The notes under the pieces are model-generated. The model ran no database searches. It saw only the letters and a program-made list of their open reading frames with translations, and had not been told where the DNA came from. From Terriglobia bacterium (GTDB lineage Bacteria; Acidobacteriota; Terriglobia; UBA7540), in NCBI GenBank assembly GCA_030040455.1, contig JASHTR010000357.1, forward strand, positions 1 through 5,046: DNA of 5,046 bases, written 5' to 3'. A program made the translations under genes and the position numbers. Shown piece by piece: positions 1-5,046 of the stretch (its first letter is position 1; each line of letters starts with the position of its first letter).

Positions 1-1034
1 TATTCAGCGGTGAGAAGCGCCAGGCCGGTTCCATCACTCAGCGATGCCACACTTTCTACCACTCCTTTGCCGAATGTGGATTCGCCGGTAATGAGGGCAC
101 GGTCATGATCCTGGAGCGCCGCCGCAACCACTTCCGCCGCACTGGCTGTGCTGCGGTTAACCAGTACAATTAAAGGCACGGTAAGACGCAAGGGAGCCTC
201 GATGGTTATATAGGTTTTTTCGGCGACGCTACGGCCACGCACCGTGAGCACAACCGATTGGGGTTTGAGAAATAAACTACAGACGCCGATGGCCGAGGCC
301 AGCAATCCCCCGGGATTGTTGCGCAGGTCGAGGATAAGTCCTTTCAAATGGGAGCTATCCAGCTTGTTGAGCGCCTGGACGAGCTCCTGAGGCGTTTTGG
401 CTTCGAACGACGCAATGTGGATATAGCCAATACCGGGCGAATAAGGAAAGGCGATATCAACCGTCGGCAGGTTCACCTCTGCCGGCGTCATGCGGATATC
501 CTGCGGGGTTTCGTCGCCGGGCCTCAGGATGCTCAGGTGGACGGGACGAGCGCGAGACTGCTTTAATAAATTTATAAGATCGCGGAAACTGAGCTGGTTG
601 AGCTCGACGCCGTTGACCGCAAGAATCTGGTCGCCGGGTCCAAGCCCCGCCCGCCACGAGGGTGAGCCTTGCTGCGTCTGGATCACCATCACCCTTTGCG
701 GTTGCACGTAGAGAATGGAGCCAAAGCCCAATGCCTCGCCGCGCGTCTCTTCCTGGAGCATCATATACTGGTCGCGATCGAAAAATGAGGAAAAGGGGTC
801 GAGCGAGGAGAGCATCCCGCGAACTGCGCCTTCCAGGATCAGCCGGTCAGGGTCGAGGGCGCCCATGTAATTCCGTTCGAGCGCTTCATAGACTTTCGCA
901 AACTTCAAACTTTGTTGGGTTACTTCGTCCGATGGAATTCCGCTCTGCGCGTGAAGCGGAAGGATGCAGCAAAGCGCGCATCCCACCACGAGAAGTGAGA
1001 GACGGGCAAGCCGTTTGAGCTTTTCCTCGTTCAT
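1..1034 (-). CDS. S41 family carboxyl-terminal processing (PDZ) protease, 3' end outside window
   Basis: Predicted exported serine protease of the CtpA/Prc type, which trims or degrades envelope proteins from their C-termini. Reading the minus strand from ATG at 1034 gives 344 uninterrupted codons running off the left edge. An in-frame TGA lies just upstream, so this is the first possible ATG. Residues 1-29 look like a signal peptide: Lys/Arg-rich start, hydrophobic core, LHA before Gln30. The N-terminal helical segment includes LDPFSSFF; a PDZ domain covers about 95-190 (GSPSWRAGLGPGD at 123-135). The S41 core starts near 210 with LILDLRNNPGG at 233-243. The catalytic serine is Ser298 in STASAAE, and the lysine is Lys323 in TFGKG, at the family's usual 25-residue spacing. 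The position four after the lysine, normally Gln, is Glu327. Family members usually have 400-550 residues, so the C-terminal part is missing. It is divergent from the DUF4380 gene. Family assignment is firm; substrate is unknown. Confidence 0.93.
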   Translation of the reverse strand, partial: MNEEKLKRLARLSLLVVGCALCCILPLHAQSGIPSDEVTQQSLKFAKVYEALERNYMGALDPDRLILEGAVRGMLSSLDPFSSFFDRDQYMMLQEETRGEALGFGSILYVQPQRVMVIQTQQGSPSWRAGLGPGDQILAVNGVELNQLSFRDLINLLKQSRARPVHLSILRPGDETPQDIRMTPAEVNLPTVDIAFPYSPGIGYIHIASFEAKTPQELVQALNKLDSSHLKGLILDLRNNPGGLLASAIGVCSLFLKPQSVVLTVRGRSVAEKTYITIEAPLRLTVPLIVLVNRSTASAAEVVAAALQDHDRALITGESTFGKGVVESVASLSDGTGLALLTAE

Positions 1035-1369
1035 CGGGTTTCGCTCTCAGTATATCGTGAATTGCGCCTCCTTTCGGGATTGCGCCTTGCGCTCCACGCA
1101 TGGTTGGCGAGCGCCCTGGCAATGCATAGAATTTCCTTTGCATTCATGGTACTCTGCGAACCTCGCCGGCGCTACGATGCGAGTCCATGGATTGACGGAC
1201 TCCCATCAACCTCCACGGCTTAAAGAGACCCGCTCCAGGCGTCATTAACCTCGCCTCGCCATGGAAGCGTGCGAAGAGCTGAACTTATGAAAATCGAGTC
1301 GGAGTGGCCCGCGGCGAAAGCAGGGCTGGAAGCGAAACTGAGATTCACGATCCATGGAGATGAAACCTG
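1035..1369. other. Divergent intergenic region between the protease and DUF4380 genes
   Basis: About 335 bases lie between two divergent starts and should contain the promoters of both genes. I see no tRNA, no rho-independent terminator and no convincing -35/-10 pair. Partial matches are TTGACG at 1192-1197 (plus strand) with no good -10 at 16-19 bp, and TATACT at 1049-1054 (minus strand), which is too near the protease start to leave room for a ribosome binding site. The heptamer CCATGGA occurs three times, and a 27-codon frame ends at the DUF4380 start. Longer open frames here on either strand look like chance: they overlap the protease in another frame or have unstructured Arg/Pro/Ser-rich products. 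Confidence 0.6.
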
Positions 1370-1370
1370 A
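1287..1370 (+). CDS. Possible 27-residue leader ORF overlapping the DUF4380 start
   Basis: An ATG at 1287 opens 27 codons (MKIESEWPAAKAG at the start, TIHGDET at the end) and stops with TGA at 1368-1370. That stop shares its last base with the ATG of the DUF4380 gene (TGATG), an arrangement often associated with translational coupling. A weak purine run, GAAGAG, sits about 10 bases upstream. The peptide is unrecognised, with no membrane segment and no run of one amino acid as in amino-acid attenuator leaders. It may be chance, because a frame this short is expected at random. The overlap is seen in the sequence; expression is conjecture. Confidence 0.2.
   Translation: MKIESEWPAAKAGLEAKLRFTIHGDET
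1356..1359 (+). promoter_or_regulatory. Ribosome binding site of the DUF4380 gene
   Basis: GGAG lies ten bases before the ATG at 1370 and supports that start. A rival in-frame ATG at 1493 (residue 42) has GAGG at 1483-1486, six bases upstream, so the Shine-Dalgarno evidence alone does not settle the start. The hydrophobic segment encoded between the two favours 1370. Confidence 0.5.
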
Positions 1371-2800
1371 TGACATCACCGCGTTATATTAAACTGATTC
1401 TGGTGCTCAGCATCTTCGCGCTGGTGCCGGCTCCTACCCGGACCGGCAAGCTTGTGTGGCGTCTTCTAAATCCTTTCTACGCGAGGCCGACGATGGCAAA
1501 CCCTGCTCCTTCTTATGCGACAAAAATCGAAAAAACCCAATACAACGGCTGGGACGTCTATCGTCTGACGAACGGAATTATAAGCCTTTATATTGCCCCG
1601 GAGCTTGGCGGGCGCGCGATTCAGCTTGAATTGGGCGATCAGGGACTTTTCTTTGTGAACGAAAACCTGGCCGGCAAGGTTCTTCCCGAAAGCGAGAATA
1701 ACGTGAAATCCGGCTGGGCGAATTATGGCGGCGACAAAGTCTGGCCGGCCCCCGAAGGATGGACGAGCGACAGGGAATGGCCAAGCATTCCTTACTACAT
1801 CCTCGATGGCAGCAAGTTCGCCTTCGCCGTGGTGAAGGACACGGCTGCGGAGGTTGCCGTGCGGGTGACCAGCCCTCCGGACCCTCGCACTGGAGTGCAA
1901 TTCGAGAGGACCTTTCACGTCGTCGCAGGCTCGACCCGTGTCACGGTGGAGCAGGTGATGAAGAACATCAGCCAACGGCAAATCCGGTGGGGTATTTGGC
2001 ACGTGCTCCAAAACAACGCCGCGGATGCGACCGACCCGACAAAGCCGAATCCCAAGCTTCATATGTATATTCCAATCAATCCTCATAGCATGTTCCCCAA
2101 AGGCTATTACATTGCCTATGGTGATGCGCTGCATCCAAGCTATCGTGTGACGGATGACGGCCATATGTTGCGCGTGCATTACCTTTATCGCGTTGGCAAA
2201 GTGGCCCTCGATTCGAGCGAAGGGTGGTATGCAGTGGTCAATGGGCAGAAGAATATTGGATACGTCGAGAATTTCAAGTATTTTCCCGGCGTGGCTTATC
2301 CCGATAATGCATCGATCGAATCCTGGAACGACGGGCCGGGGACCATCTCGCGCGGCCCCTATTTCCAGATGCTCCCTGACAACCTGGAAAAGACACCCTA
2401 CTTCCTGGAAGCGGAGGTCATCAGTCCCTTTGCGACGCTCGACCCCGGTGATCGATACGAATTTACGGTGCACTGGTCGCCGACGAGCGTGACCAATCCC
2501 ATTGTCAAGGCGGTGTGGGCAGGCGCCGTCAGCCAGCCGCTTACGGCAAGCATCGAAGGCTCGGTGGCGAGGCTGAAAGGGGTTTTTGGCGTGTTTCTTC
2601 CCGGCGAGTTGGTAGCGAACTTTTACTCGGTGATGGGAGAAGTGCTAAGCGAGCAGGCCCTCCAGGCTGTGGACCCGCGTCAGGTGGTCCGGCTGGATAA
2701 GACGGTTTCCCTGCCTCCGGATACATTTCGTGTAAGCGTCTTCGTTCGTGATGCCGAGGGTAACAATCGCGGATTTTTGGGCAATGTCGTCTTGAAGTAG
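1370..2800 (+). CDS. DUF4380 domain protein, probably exported
   Basis: A 476-residue protein resembling the DUF4380 family, which has a galactose-mutarotase-like beta-sandwich fold. No reaction is established for the family, though carbohydrate binding or epimerisation is a plausible guess. Residues 8-22 form a hydrophobic stretch after an Arg/Lys start; with no clear A-x-A site and no lipobox Cys, it could be a signal peptide or an uncleaved anchor. The core begins near residue 55: LTNGIISLYIAPELGGR (66-82) is the typical opening strand pair, followed by NYGGDKVWPAPEGW (118-131), the most characteristic family motif. Then come FERTF (178-182), GIWHVLQ (208-214), a sugar-epimerase-style middle section, and VHWSPT near 367-372. 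Residues 380-476 form a beta-rich C-terminal extension that may be a separate small domain. ATG at 1493 would instead give a 435-residue cytoplasmic form. A long minus-strand frame inside the gene (1466-2473) is a shadow. The gene stands alone, divergent from the protease and followed by a strong hairpin. Confidence 0.8.
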   Translation: MTSPRYIKLILVLSIFALVPAPTRTGKLVWRLLNPFYARPTMANPAPSYATKIEKTQYNGWDVYRLTNGIISLYIAPELGGRAIQLELGDQGLFFVNENLAGKVLPESENNVKSGWANYGGDKVWPAPEGWTSDREWPSIPYYILDGSKFAFAVVKDTAAEVAVRVTSPPDPRTGVQFERTFHVVAGSTRVTVEQVMKNISQRQIRWGIWHVLQNNAADATDPTKPNPKLHMYIPINPHSMFPKGYYIAYGDALHPSYRVTDDGHMLRVHYLYRVGKVALDSSEGWYAVVNGQKNIGYVENFKYFPGVAYPDNASIESWNDGPGTISRGPYFQMLPDNLEKTPYFLEAEVISPFATLDPGDRYEFTVHWSPTSVTNPIVKAVWAGAVSQPLTASIEGSVARLKGVFGVFLPGELVANFYSVMGEVLSEQALQAVDPRQVVRLDKTVSLPPDTFRVSVFVRDAEGNNRGFLGNVVLK

Positions 2801-2808
2801 TGGGGAAG

Positions 2809-2837
2809 CGCAGACTTCGTGCTTTTCGAAGTCTGCG
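2809..2837 (+). terminator. Hairpin 1 after the DUF4380 gene (possible terminator)
   Basis: A perfect 11-bp inverted repeat, CGCAGACTTCG (2809-2819) and CGAAGTCTGCG (2827-2837), with a 7-base loop TGCTTTT. It starts eight bases after the stop codon at 2800, the position expected of a terminator. No U-tract follows (GTTGTTCC), so it is not a classical intrinsic terminator. It could protect the mRNA 3' end, work in a Rho-dependent setting, or be a dispersed palindromic repeat. Confidence 0.5.
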
Positions 2838-2866
2838 GTTGTTCCATAGGAACTCAAGGACAAGCC

Positions 2867-2895
2867 GCAGAGTTTCCAAAGGCAGGAAACTCTGC
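2867..2895. repeat. Hairpin 2, same geometry as hairpin 1
   Basis: A second perfect 11-bp inverted repeat, GCAGAGTTTCC (2867-2877) and GGAAACTCTGC (2885-2895), again with a 7-base loop (AAAGGCA). The left arm, with its preceding C, shares the opening CGCAGA-TT with hairpin 1, so the two look like related units, separated by 29 bases. The nearest T-run, CTTTTT around 2920, is too far downstream to make this a standard terminator. It is probably one member of a palindromic repeat family rather than a site specific to a neighbouring gene. Confidence 0.55.
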
Positions 2896-2941
2896 ATTGC
2901 AAGCTCGTAAATGCTCGCCTTTTTAGCCAGCTTTTGAAGCG

Positions 2942-3035
2942 TGCACTTCCGGGCGGAGCGAGGAATCCCGGTCTGTGCGCGTGCCGACGAAGGGGCAAGG
3001 CGAGATTCCTCGTCGCTTCGCTCCTCGGAATGACA
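2942..3035. repeat. Two inverted copies of a REP-like element
   Basis: Copy A (2942-2971, read on the minus strand) and copy B (3002-3035, plus strand) share GATTCCTCG, then CTCC, then CGGAA, and end in similar TG-A-CA tails. Copy B has six extra bases in the middle. The exact inverted match CGAGGAATC (2959-2967) with GATTCCTCG (3004-3012) would let the pair fold into a cruciform or RNA hairpin around a GC-rich centre. Each copy also contains a short internal TTCC/GGAA palindrome. This resembles paired REP elements (BIME-like). From memory, similar sequences occur dispersed between genes in several bacterial phyla, but this is not checked here. Confidence 0.6.
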
Positions 3036-3048
3036 TTGGGTTGCAGTC

Positions 3049-3064
3049 GGTAGGCTGCGCTACC
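3049..3064. repeat. Short palindrome GGTAG-GCTGCG-CTACC
   Basis: A 5-bp inverted repeat with a 6-base centre lies just upstream of the -10-like box before tdh. It could be an operator half-site pair, but it directly adjoins the REP-like pair and may simply belong to that repeat cluster. No regulator gene is nearby to support an operator reading. Confidence 0.25.
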
Positions 3065-3073
3065 CTTTGTTCA

Positions 3074-3079
3074 TATTAT
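3074..3079 (+). promoter_or_regulatory. -10-like box upstream of tdh
   Basis: TATTAT matches the sigma-70 -10 consensus at five of six positions and would start transcription near 3086. That leaves a leader of about 22 bases containing the ribosome binding site, which is a sensible length. No good -35 lies 16-18 bases upstream, where the short GGTAG/CTACC palindrome sits, so the promoter may be weak or activator-dependent. Confidence 0.35.
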
Positions 3080-3107
3080 TCGTGCACAACCCCTGACAGG
3101 AAGATGA

Positions 3108-4133
3108 ATGAAAGCACTCGTTAAATGCAAAAGCGAGCCCGGACTCTGGCTGAAGGAAGTCGAGCAGCCCTCAATCGGGATCAACGACGTGCTCATCCGC
3201 ATTCTGCGCACCGGCATTTGCGGCACGGACCTTCACATCTACGAGTGGAATGACTGGGCGCAGAAGACAATCCCCCCGTCACTCGTCATCGGGCATGAGT
3301 TTGTCGGTGAAATCGTCGAGGTGGGCGCGAACGTGGCCGACTTTTATCCCGGGGAAATGGTAAGCGGCGAGGGGCACGTGGTTTGCGGTCGCTGTCGGAA
3401 TTGCCTGGCAGGGCGGCGTCACCTGTGCGCCCGCACGCAGGGGGTGGGGGTGAACCGACCCGGCGCGTTTGCGGAATACATCGCGCTTCCCATGACCAAC
3501 CTCTGGCGGCACCACGCCGGCATCGACCCGGACGTGGCTGCCATTTTTGACCCCTTCGGCAATGCCGTGCATACGGCATTGTCTTTTCCGGTGCTGGGCG
3601 AAGACGTGATTATTACGGGCGCCGGGCCAATCGGGCTGATGGCCGGCGCCGTCGTCCGGCACGCCGGGGCTCGTTACGTGGTGATTACGGACGTGAACCC
3701 TCACCGGCTAGAGCTTGCCCGAAAGATGGGCGTCACGCTGGCGCTTAACCCCCGGGACCGAAGCCTCGCCGATGCGCAAAAAGAGTTGGGCATGTCCGAG
3801 GGTTTTGACGTAGGACTCGAAATGTCCGGAAACACCTCAGCCTTTCGGGAAATGCTCGCCAACATGAGCCACGGCGCCAAGATTGCCATGCTGGGCATTC
3901 CTGAGGAGGAGATGCCCATCGACTGGCGAGCCGTCATATTTAATATGCTGACCCTGAAAGGAATCTACGGACGGGAGATGTACGAGACGTGGTACAAAAT
4001 GACGGTGATGCTACAGTCCGGTCTTGACATTCGCCCTGTCATCACCCACCACTTCCACTTCACAGAGTTTCAGAAAGCTTTTGAAGTGATGGAGAGCGGT
4101 GAATCCGGCAAGGTGATTCTGAATTGGGATTGA
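3108..4133 (+). CDS. tdh: L-threonine 3-dehydrogenase (NAD+, zinc-dependent)
   Basis: Oxidises L-threonine to 2-amino-3-ketobutyrate with NAD+, the first step of threonine breakdown to glycine and acetyl-CoA in the cytoplasm. The 341-residue length equals that of E. coli Tdh as I recall it, and the sequences can be aligned without gaps. The medium-chain dehydrogenase catalytic zinc ligands are present: Cys38 (in [12 protein letters not shown]), His63 and Glu64 (GHEFVGE). The structural zinc set is Cys93, Cys96, Cys99 and Cys107. His90 in SGEGH corresponds to the residue tied to threonine specificity in the E. coli enzyme. [13 protein letters not shown] (146-158) and GVGVNRPG (112-119) are Tdh hallmarks. 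The Rossmann motif GAGPIG is at 171-176, with Asp195 (ITDVN) consistent with NAD+ preference. AGGAAG lies just upstream, though only about four bases from the start. The usual partner kbl is not adjacent; the next gene is convergent, so tdh seems to be transcribed alone or by readthrough from upstream. Confidence 0.96.
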   Translation: MKALVKCKSEPGLWLKEVEQPSIGINDVLIRILRTGICGTDLHIYEWNDWAQKTIPPSLVIGHEFVGEIVEVGANVADFYPGEMVSGEGHVVCGRCRNCLAGRRHLCARTQGVGVNRPGAFAEYIALPMTNLWRHHAGIDPDVAAIFDPFGNAVHTALSFPVLGEDVIITGAGPIGLMAGAVVRHAGARYVVITDVNPHRLELARKMGVTLALNPRDRSLADAQKELGMSEGFDVGLEMSGNTSAFREMLANMSHGAKIAMLGIPEEEMPIDWRAVIFNMLTLKGIYGREMYETWYKMTVMLQSGLDIRPVITHHFHFTEFQKAFEVMESGESGKVILNWD

Positions 4134-4138
4134 AAGGC

Positions 4139-4158
4139 GCTAGGCGGGCAGCCCTAGC
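4139..4158. terminator. Small hairpin between the convergent gene ends
   Basis: GCTAGG (4139-4144) pairs with CCTAGC (4153-4158) around an 8-base loop. It begins six bases after the tdh stop and includes the amidohydrolase stop codon (TAG, minus strand, 4140-4142). Its location suits a bidirectional transcription stop for convergent genes, but the stem is only 6 bp and no U-tract follows on either strand, so this is a weak call. Confidence 0.25.
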
Positions 4159-5046
4159 AACCTGCACGCATTTTCGTAATAGACCTTCTTGAGAACCGAG
4201 TCGGGCAGTCGCAGGCCGTAAATGCGCCACCGGCCCTGCGGAGGCACAGGGGATGGCGCGTAATCAAAATATTCGTCCTCCGTTTCAAGGAACCGGAAGT
4301 AAATCTCGTAAAGCCTATCTGCGTAAATCTGCTGTGGCACGCTCTCGGCATGGGGCGTGGCATCGGTCCCAAACAGAATGCGGTCCTGGTATTTATCGAA
4401 AAACCTGCGGCTGGCCCGCGGCTGACGACCGAGCTCGCCAATGCGCGCTGCAATATCGACGTGCATGTTGGGAAACCGCTCCAGACATTCGGAAACGTAA
4501 GCGAGATTTTCCGCGTCGTTGCCCACGTGCAAGGCGACAAATTGCGTTTTAGGATGCCGGGCGAACAACCGGTTTCTGGCCTCCAGAAGCTCAGCATTGC
4601 CCGGAAAATCGCCGCCGCAGAATGACCAGTCCGGGTGGTTGTCCAGCTCTTCAAAGCGCTCGTTGAAGCGATCGGCTGGAAGGAAGAAGGCCTCCGGGTC
4701 GGAGACGTGGATGGCCACCGGCATGTTCAATCCCGCGCAGGCTTCCCACATCGGATCGAAGCGCCGGTCGTCAACTTTCACCAGAGCCCCTTCCGTGATT
4801 CTTTCGCGCAGGTAAAGCCCGAGCGTCTTCAGCACCTTTAATCCCCTCGCTCCCGCCTCGTGCGCCCGCTCGATCTGGTTCGCCTGGAATTGGCTGTAAT
4901 TGGGTTCTGTGAATTGTCCCCACCACGGCTCGGTAAAAACAAAGAACCTGCCGGGATGTGCAGTCTGAAATGTTCGGATCGCCTCTTCCAGGCCTTGGCC
5001 TACACCACCGGTCACATTCACCAACGTGCGGATGTTCTTTCGCTCC
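4140..5046 (-). CDS. Amidohydrolase_2 family TIM-barrel metal hydrolase, 5' end outside window
   Basis: Predicted metal-dependent hydrolase or decarboxylase of the COG2159/PF04909 group, related to ACMSD and gamma-resorcylate decarboxylase; the substrate cannot be read from the sequence. The frame is open to the right edge. A TTG at 5024 could be taken as a start, but the codons before it encode ERKNIRT, which runs smoothly into the strand LVNVTGG, so the true start lies beyond the window. Counting from the Leu at 5024, the motifs are HPGRFFVFTEPWW (23-35), RGLKVLKTLGLYL (60-72), IHVSDP (105-110, His106), HPDWSFCGGDFPG (130-142), ALHVGN (164-169, His166), RIGELGRQP (194-202) and FGTDATPHAE (218-227, Asp221). 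His106, His166 and Asp221 fit the usual barrel metal and catalytic positions. The N-terminal HxH pair would be outside the window. The C-terminus has the family's PPQGRWRIYGLRLPD and VYYENACRLL motifs. No signal peptide can be judged. It converges on tdh with a 6-bp gap. Confidence 0.9.
   Translation of the reverse strand, partial: ERKNIRTLVNVTGGVGQGLEEAIRTFQTAHPGRFFVFTEPWWGQFTEPNYSQFQANQIERAHEAGARGLKVLKTLGLYLRERITEGALVKVDDRRFDPMWEACAGLNMPVAIHVSDPEAFFLPADRFNERFEELDNHPDWSFCGGDFPGNAELLEARNRLFARHPKTQFVALHVGNDAENLAYVSECLERFPNMHVDIAARIGELGRQPRASRRFFDKYQDRILFGTDATPHAESVPQQIYADRLYEIYFRFLETEDEYFDYAPSPVPPQGRWRIYGLRLPDSVLKKVYYENACRLLGLPA

Noticed and set aside
1049..1054. TATACT as a -10 box for the protease gene
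   Set aside because: The transcript would begin only a few bases before the ATG, with no room for a ribosome binding site, and the hexamer 17 bp upstream matches -35 poorly.
886..1143. 85-codon minus-strand frame with an AAAGGAGG run (1067-1074) resembling a strong ribosome binding site
   Set aside because: It overlaps the protease start in another frame and has an unstructured Arg/Pro/Ser-rich product. The AAAGGAGG is 32 bases from the protease ATG, too far to serve it, and has no ATG, GTG or TTG at proper spacing.
1121..1144. AATGCA / TGCATT inverted repeat with a 12-base loop in the divergent spacer
   Set aside because: A 6-bp AT-rich stem with a long loop is expected by chance; there is no U-tract or conserved context.
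1192..1197. TTGACG as a -35 box for the DUF4380 gene
   Set aside because: No acceptable -10 lies 16-19 bp downstream; the nearest AT-rich stretch (CTTAAA) is about 21 bp away.
1466..2473. 335-codon open frame on the minus strand inside the DUF4380 gene
   Set aside because: It is the antisense of a well-supported domain protein; its product shows no recognisable motif, and it has no independent start context.
2645..2998. Minus-strand frames of about 118 codons spanning the end of the DUF4380 gene and the repeat spacer
   Set aside because: They read through the hairpins and repeats and the 3' end of a real gene; composition is Arg/Pro/Ser/Leu-rich with no motif.
4154..4654. 166-codon minus-strand frame and several plus-strand frames (4253-4841) overlapping the amidohydrolase
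   Set aside because: These are alternative-frame shadows of a protein with clear family motifs; none has its own recognisable domain.
4140..5024. Amidohydrolase starting at TTG 5024
   Set aside because: The frame stays open to the window edge, and the preceding codons fit the family's beta-strand sequence, so the TTG is an internal leucine codon.

Overview
The window looks like chromosomal DNA from a free-living, moderately GC-rich bacterium. The mix of a secreted S41 protease, a secreted DUF4380 protein, a classical zinc threonine dehydrogenase and a COG2159-type amidohydrolase, together with REP-like intergenic repeats, resembles soil Acidobacteriota. That assignment is an inference from gene content and protein style; no rRNA or marker gene is present to fix it.

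Layout: (1) 1-1034, minus strand, the N-terminal 344 residues of a PDZ-containing carboxyl-terminal processing protease (family S41), cut off by the left edge. (2) 1035-1369, a divergent intergenic region that must carry the starts of two transcripts. It holds three CCATGGA copies and a 27-codon reading frame that overlaps the next start codon as TGATG. (3) 1370-2800, plus strand, a 476-residue DUF4380 (aldose-epimerase-like fold) protein with a hydrophobic N-terminus. (4) 2801-3107, a repeat-dense spacer with two perfect 11-bp hairpins of the same geometry (7-nt loops), then two inverted copies of a REP-like sequence, then a -10-like box. (5) 3108-4133, plus strand, L-threonine 3-dehydrogenase (tdh), complete and with all zinc ligands. 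(6) 4140-5046, minus strand, an amidohydrolase_2 family TIM-barrel metal hydrolase. It converges on tdh with only 6 bp between the stop codons and runs off the right edge.

The genes do not form one pathway. Two encode probable exported proteins (protease, DUF4380), and two encode probable cytoplasmic enzymes (Tdh, amidohydrolase) in opposite orientation. tdh is not followed by kbl, its usual partner. No mobile element, CRISPR array, RNA gene or defence/biosynthetic system is visible, and I do not see strong evidence for a new biological system. The points most worth a second look are the palindrome and repeat cluster at 2809-3064, a Gln-to-Glu change at the third catalytic position of the S41 protease, and the TGATG-coupled small frame upstream of the DUF4380 gene.
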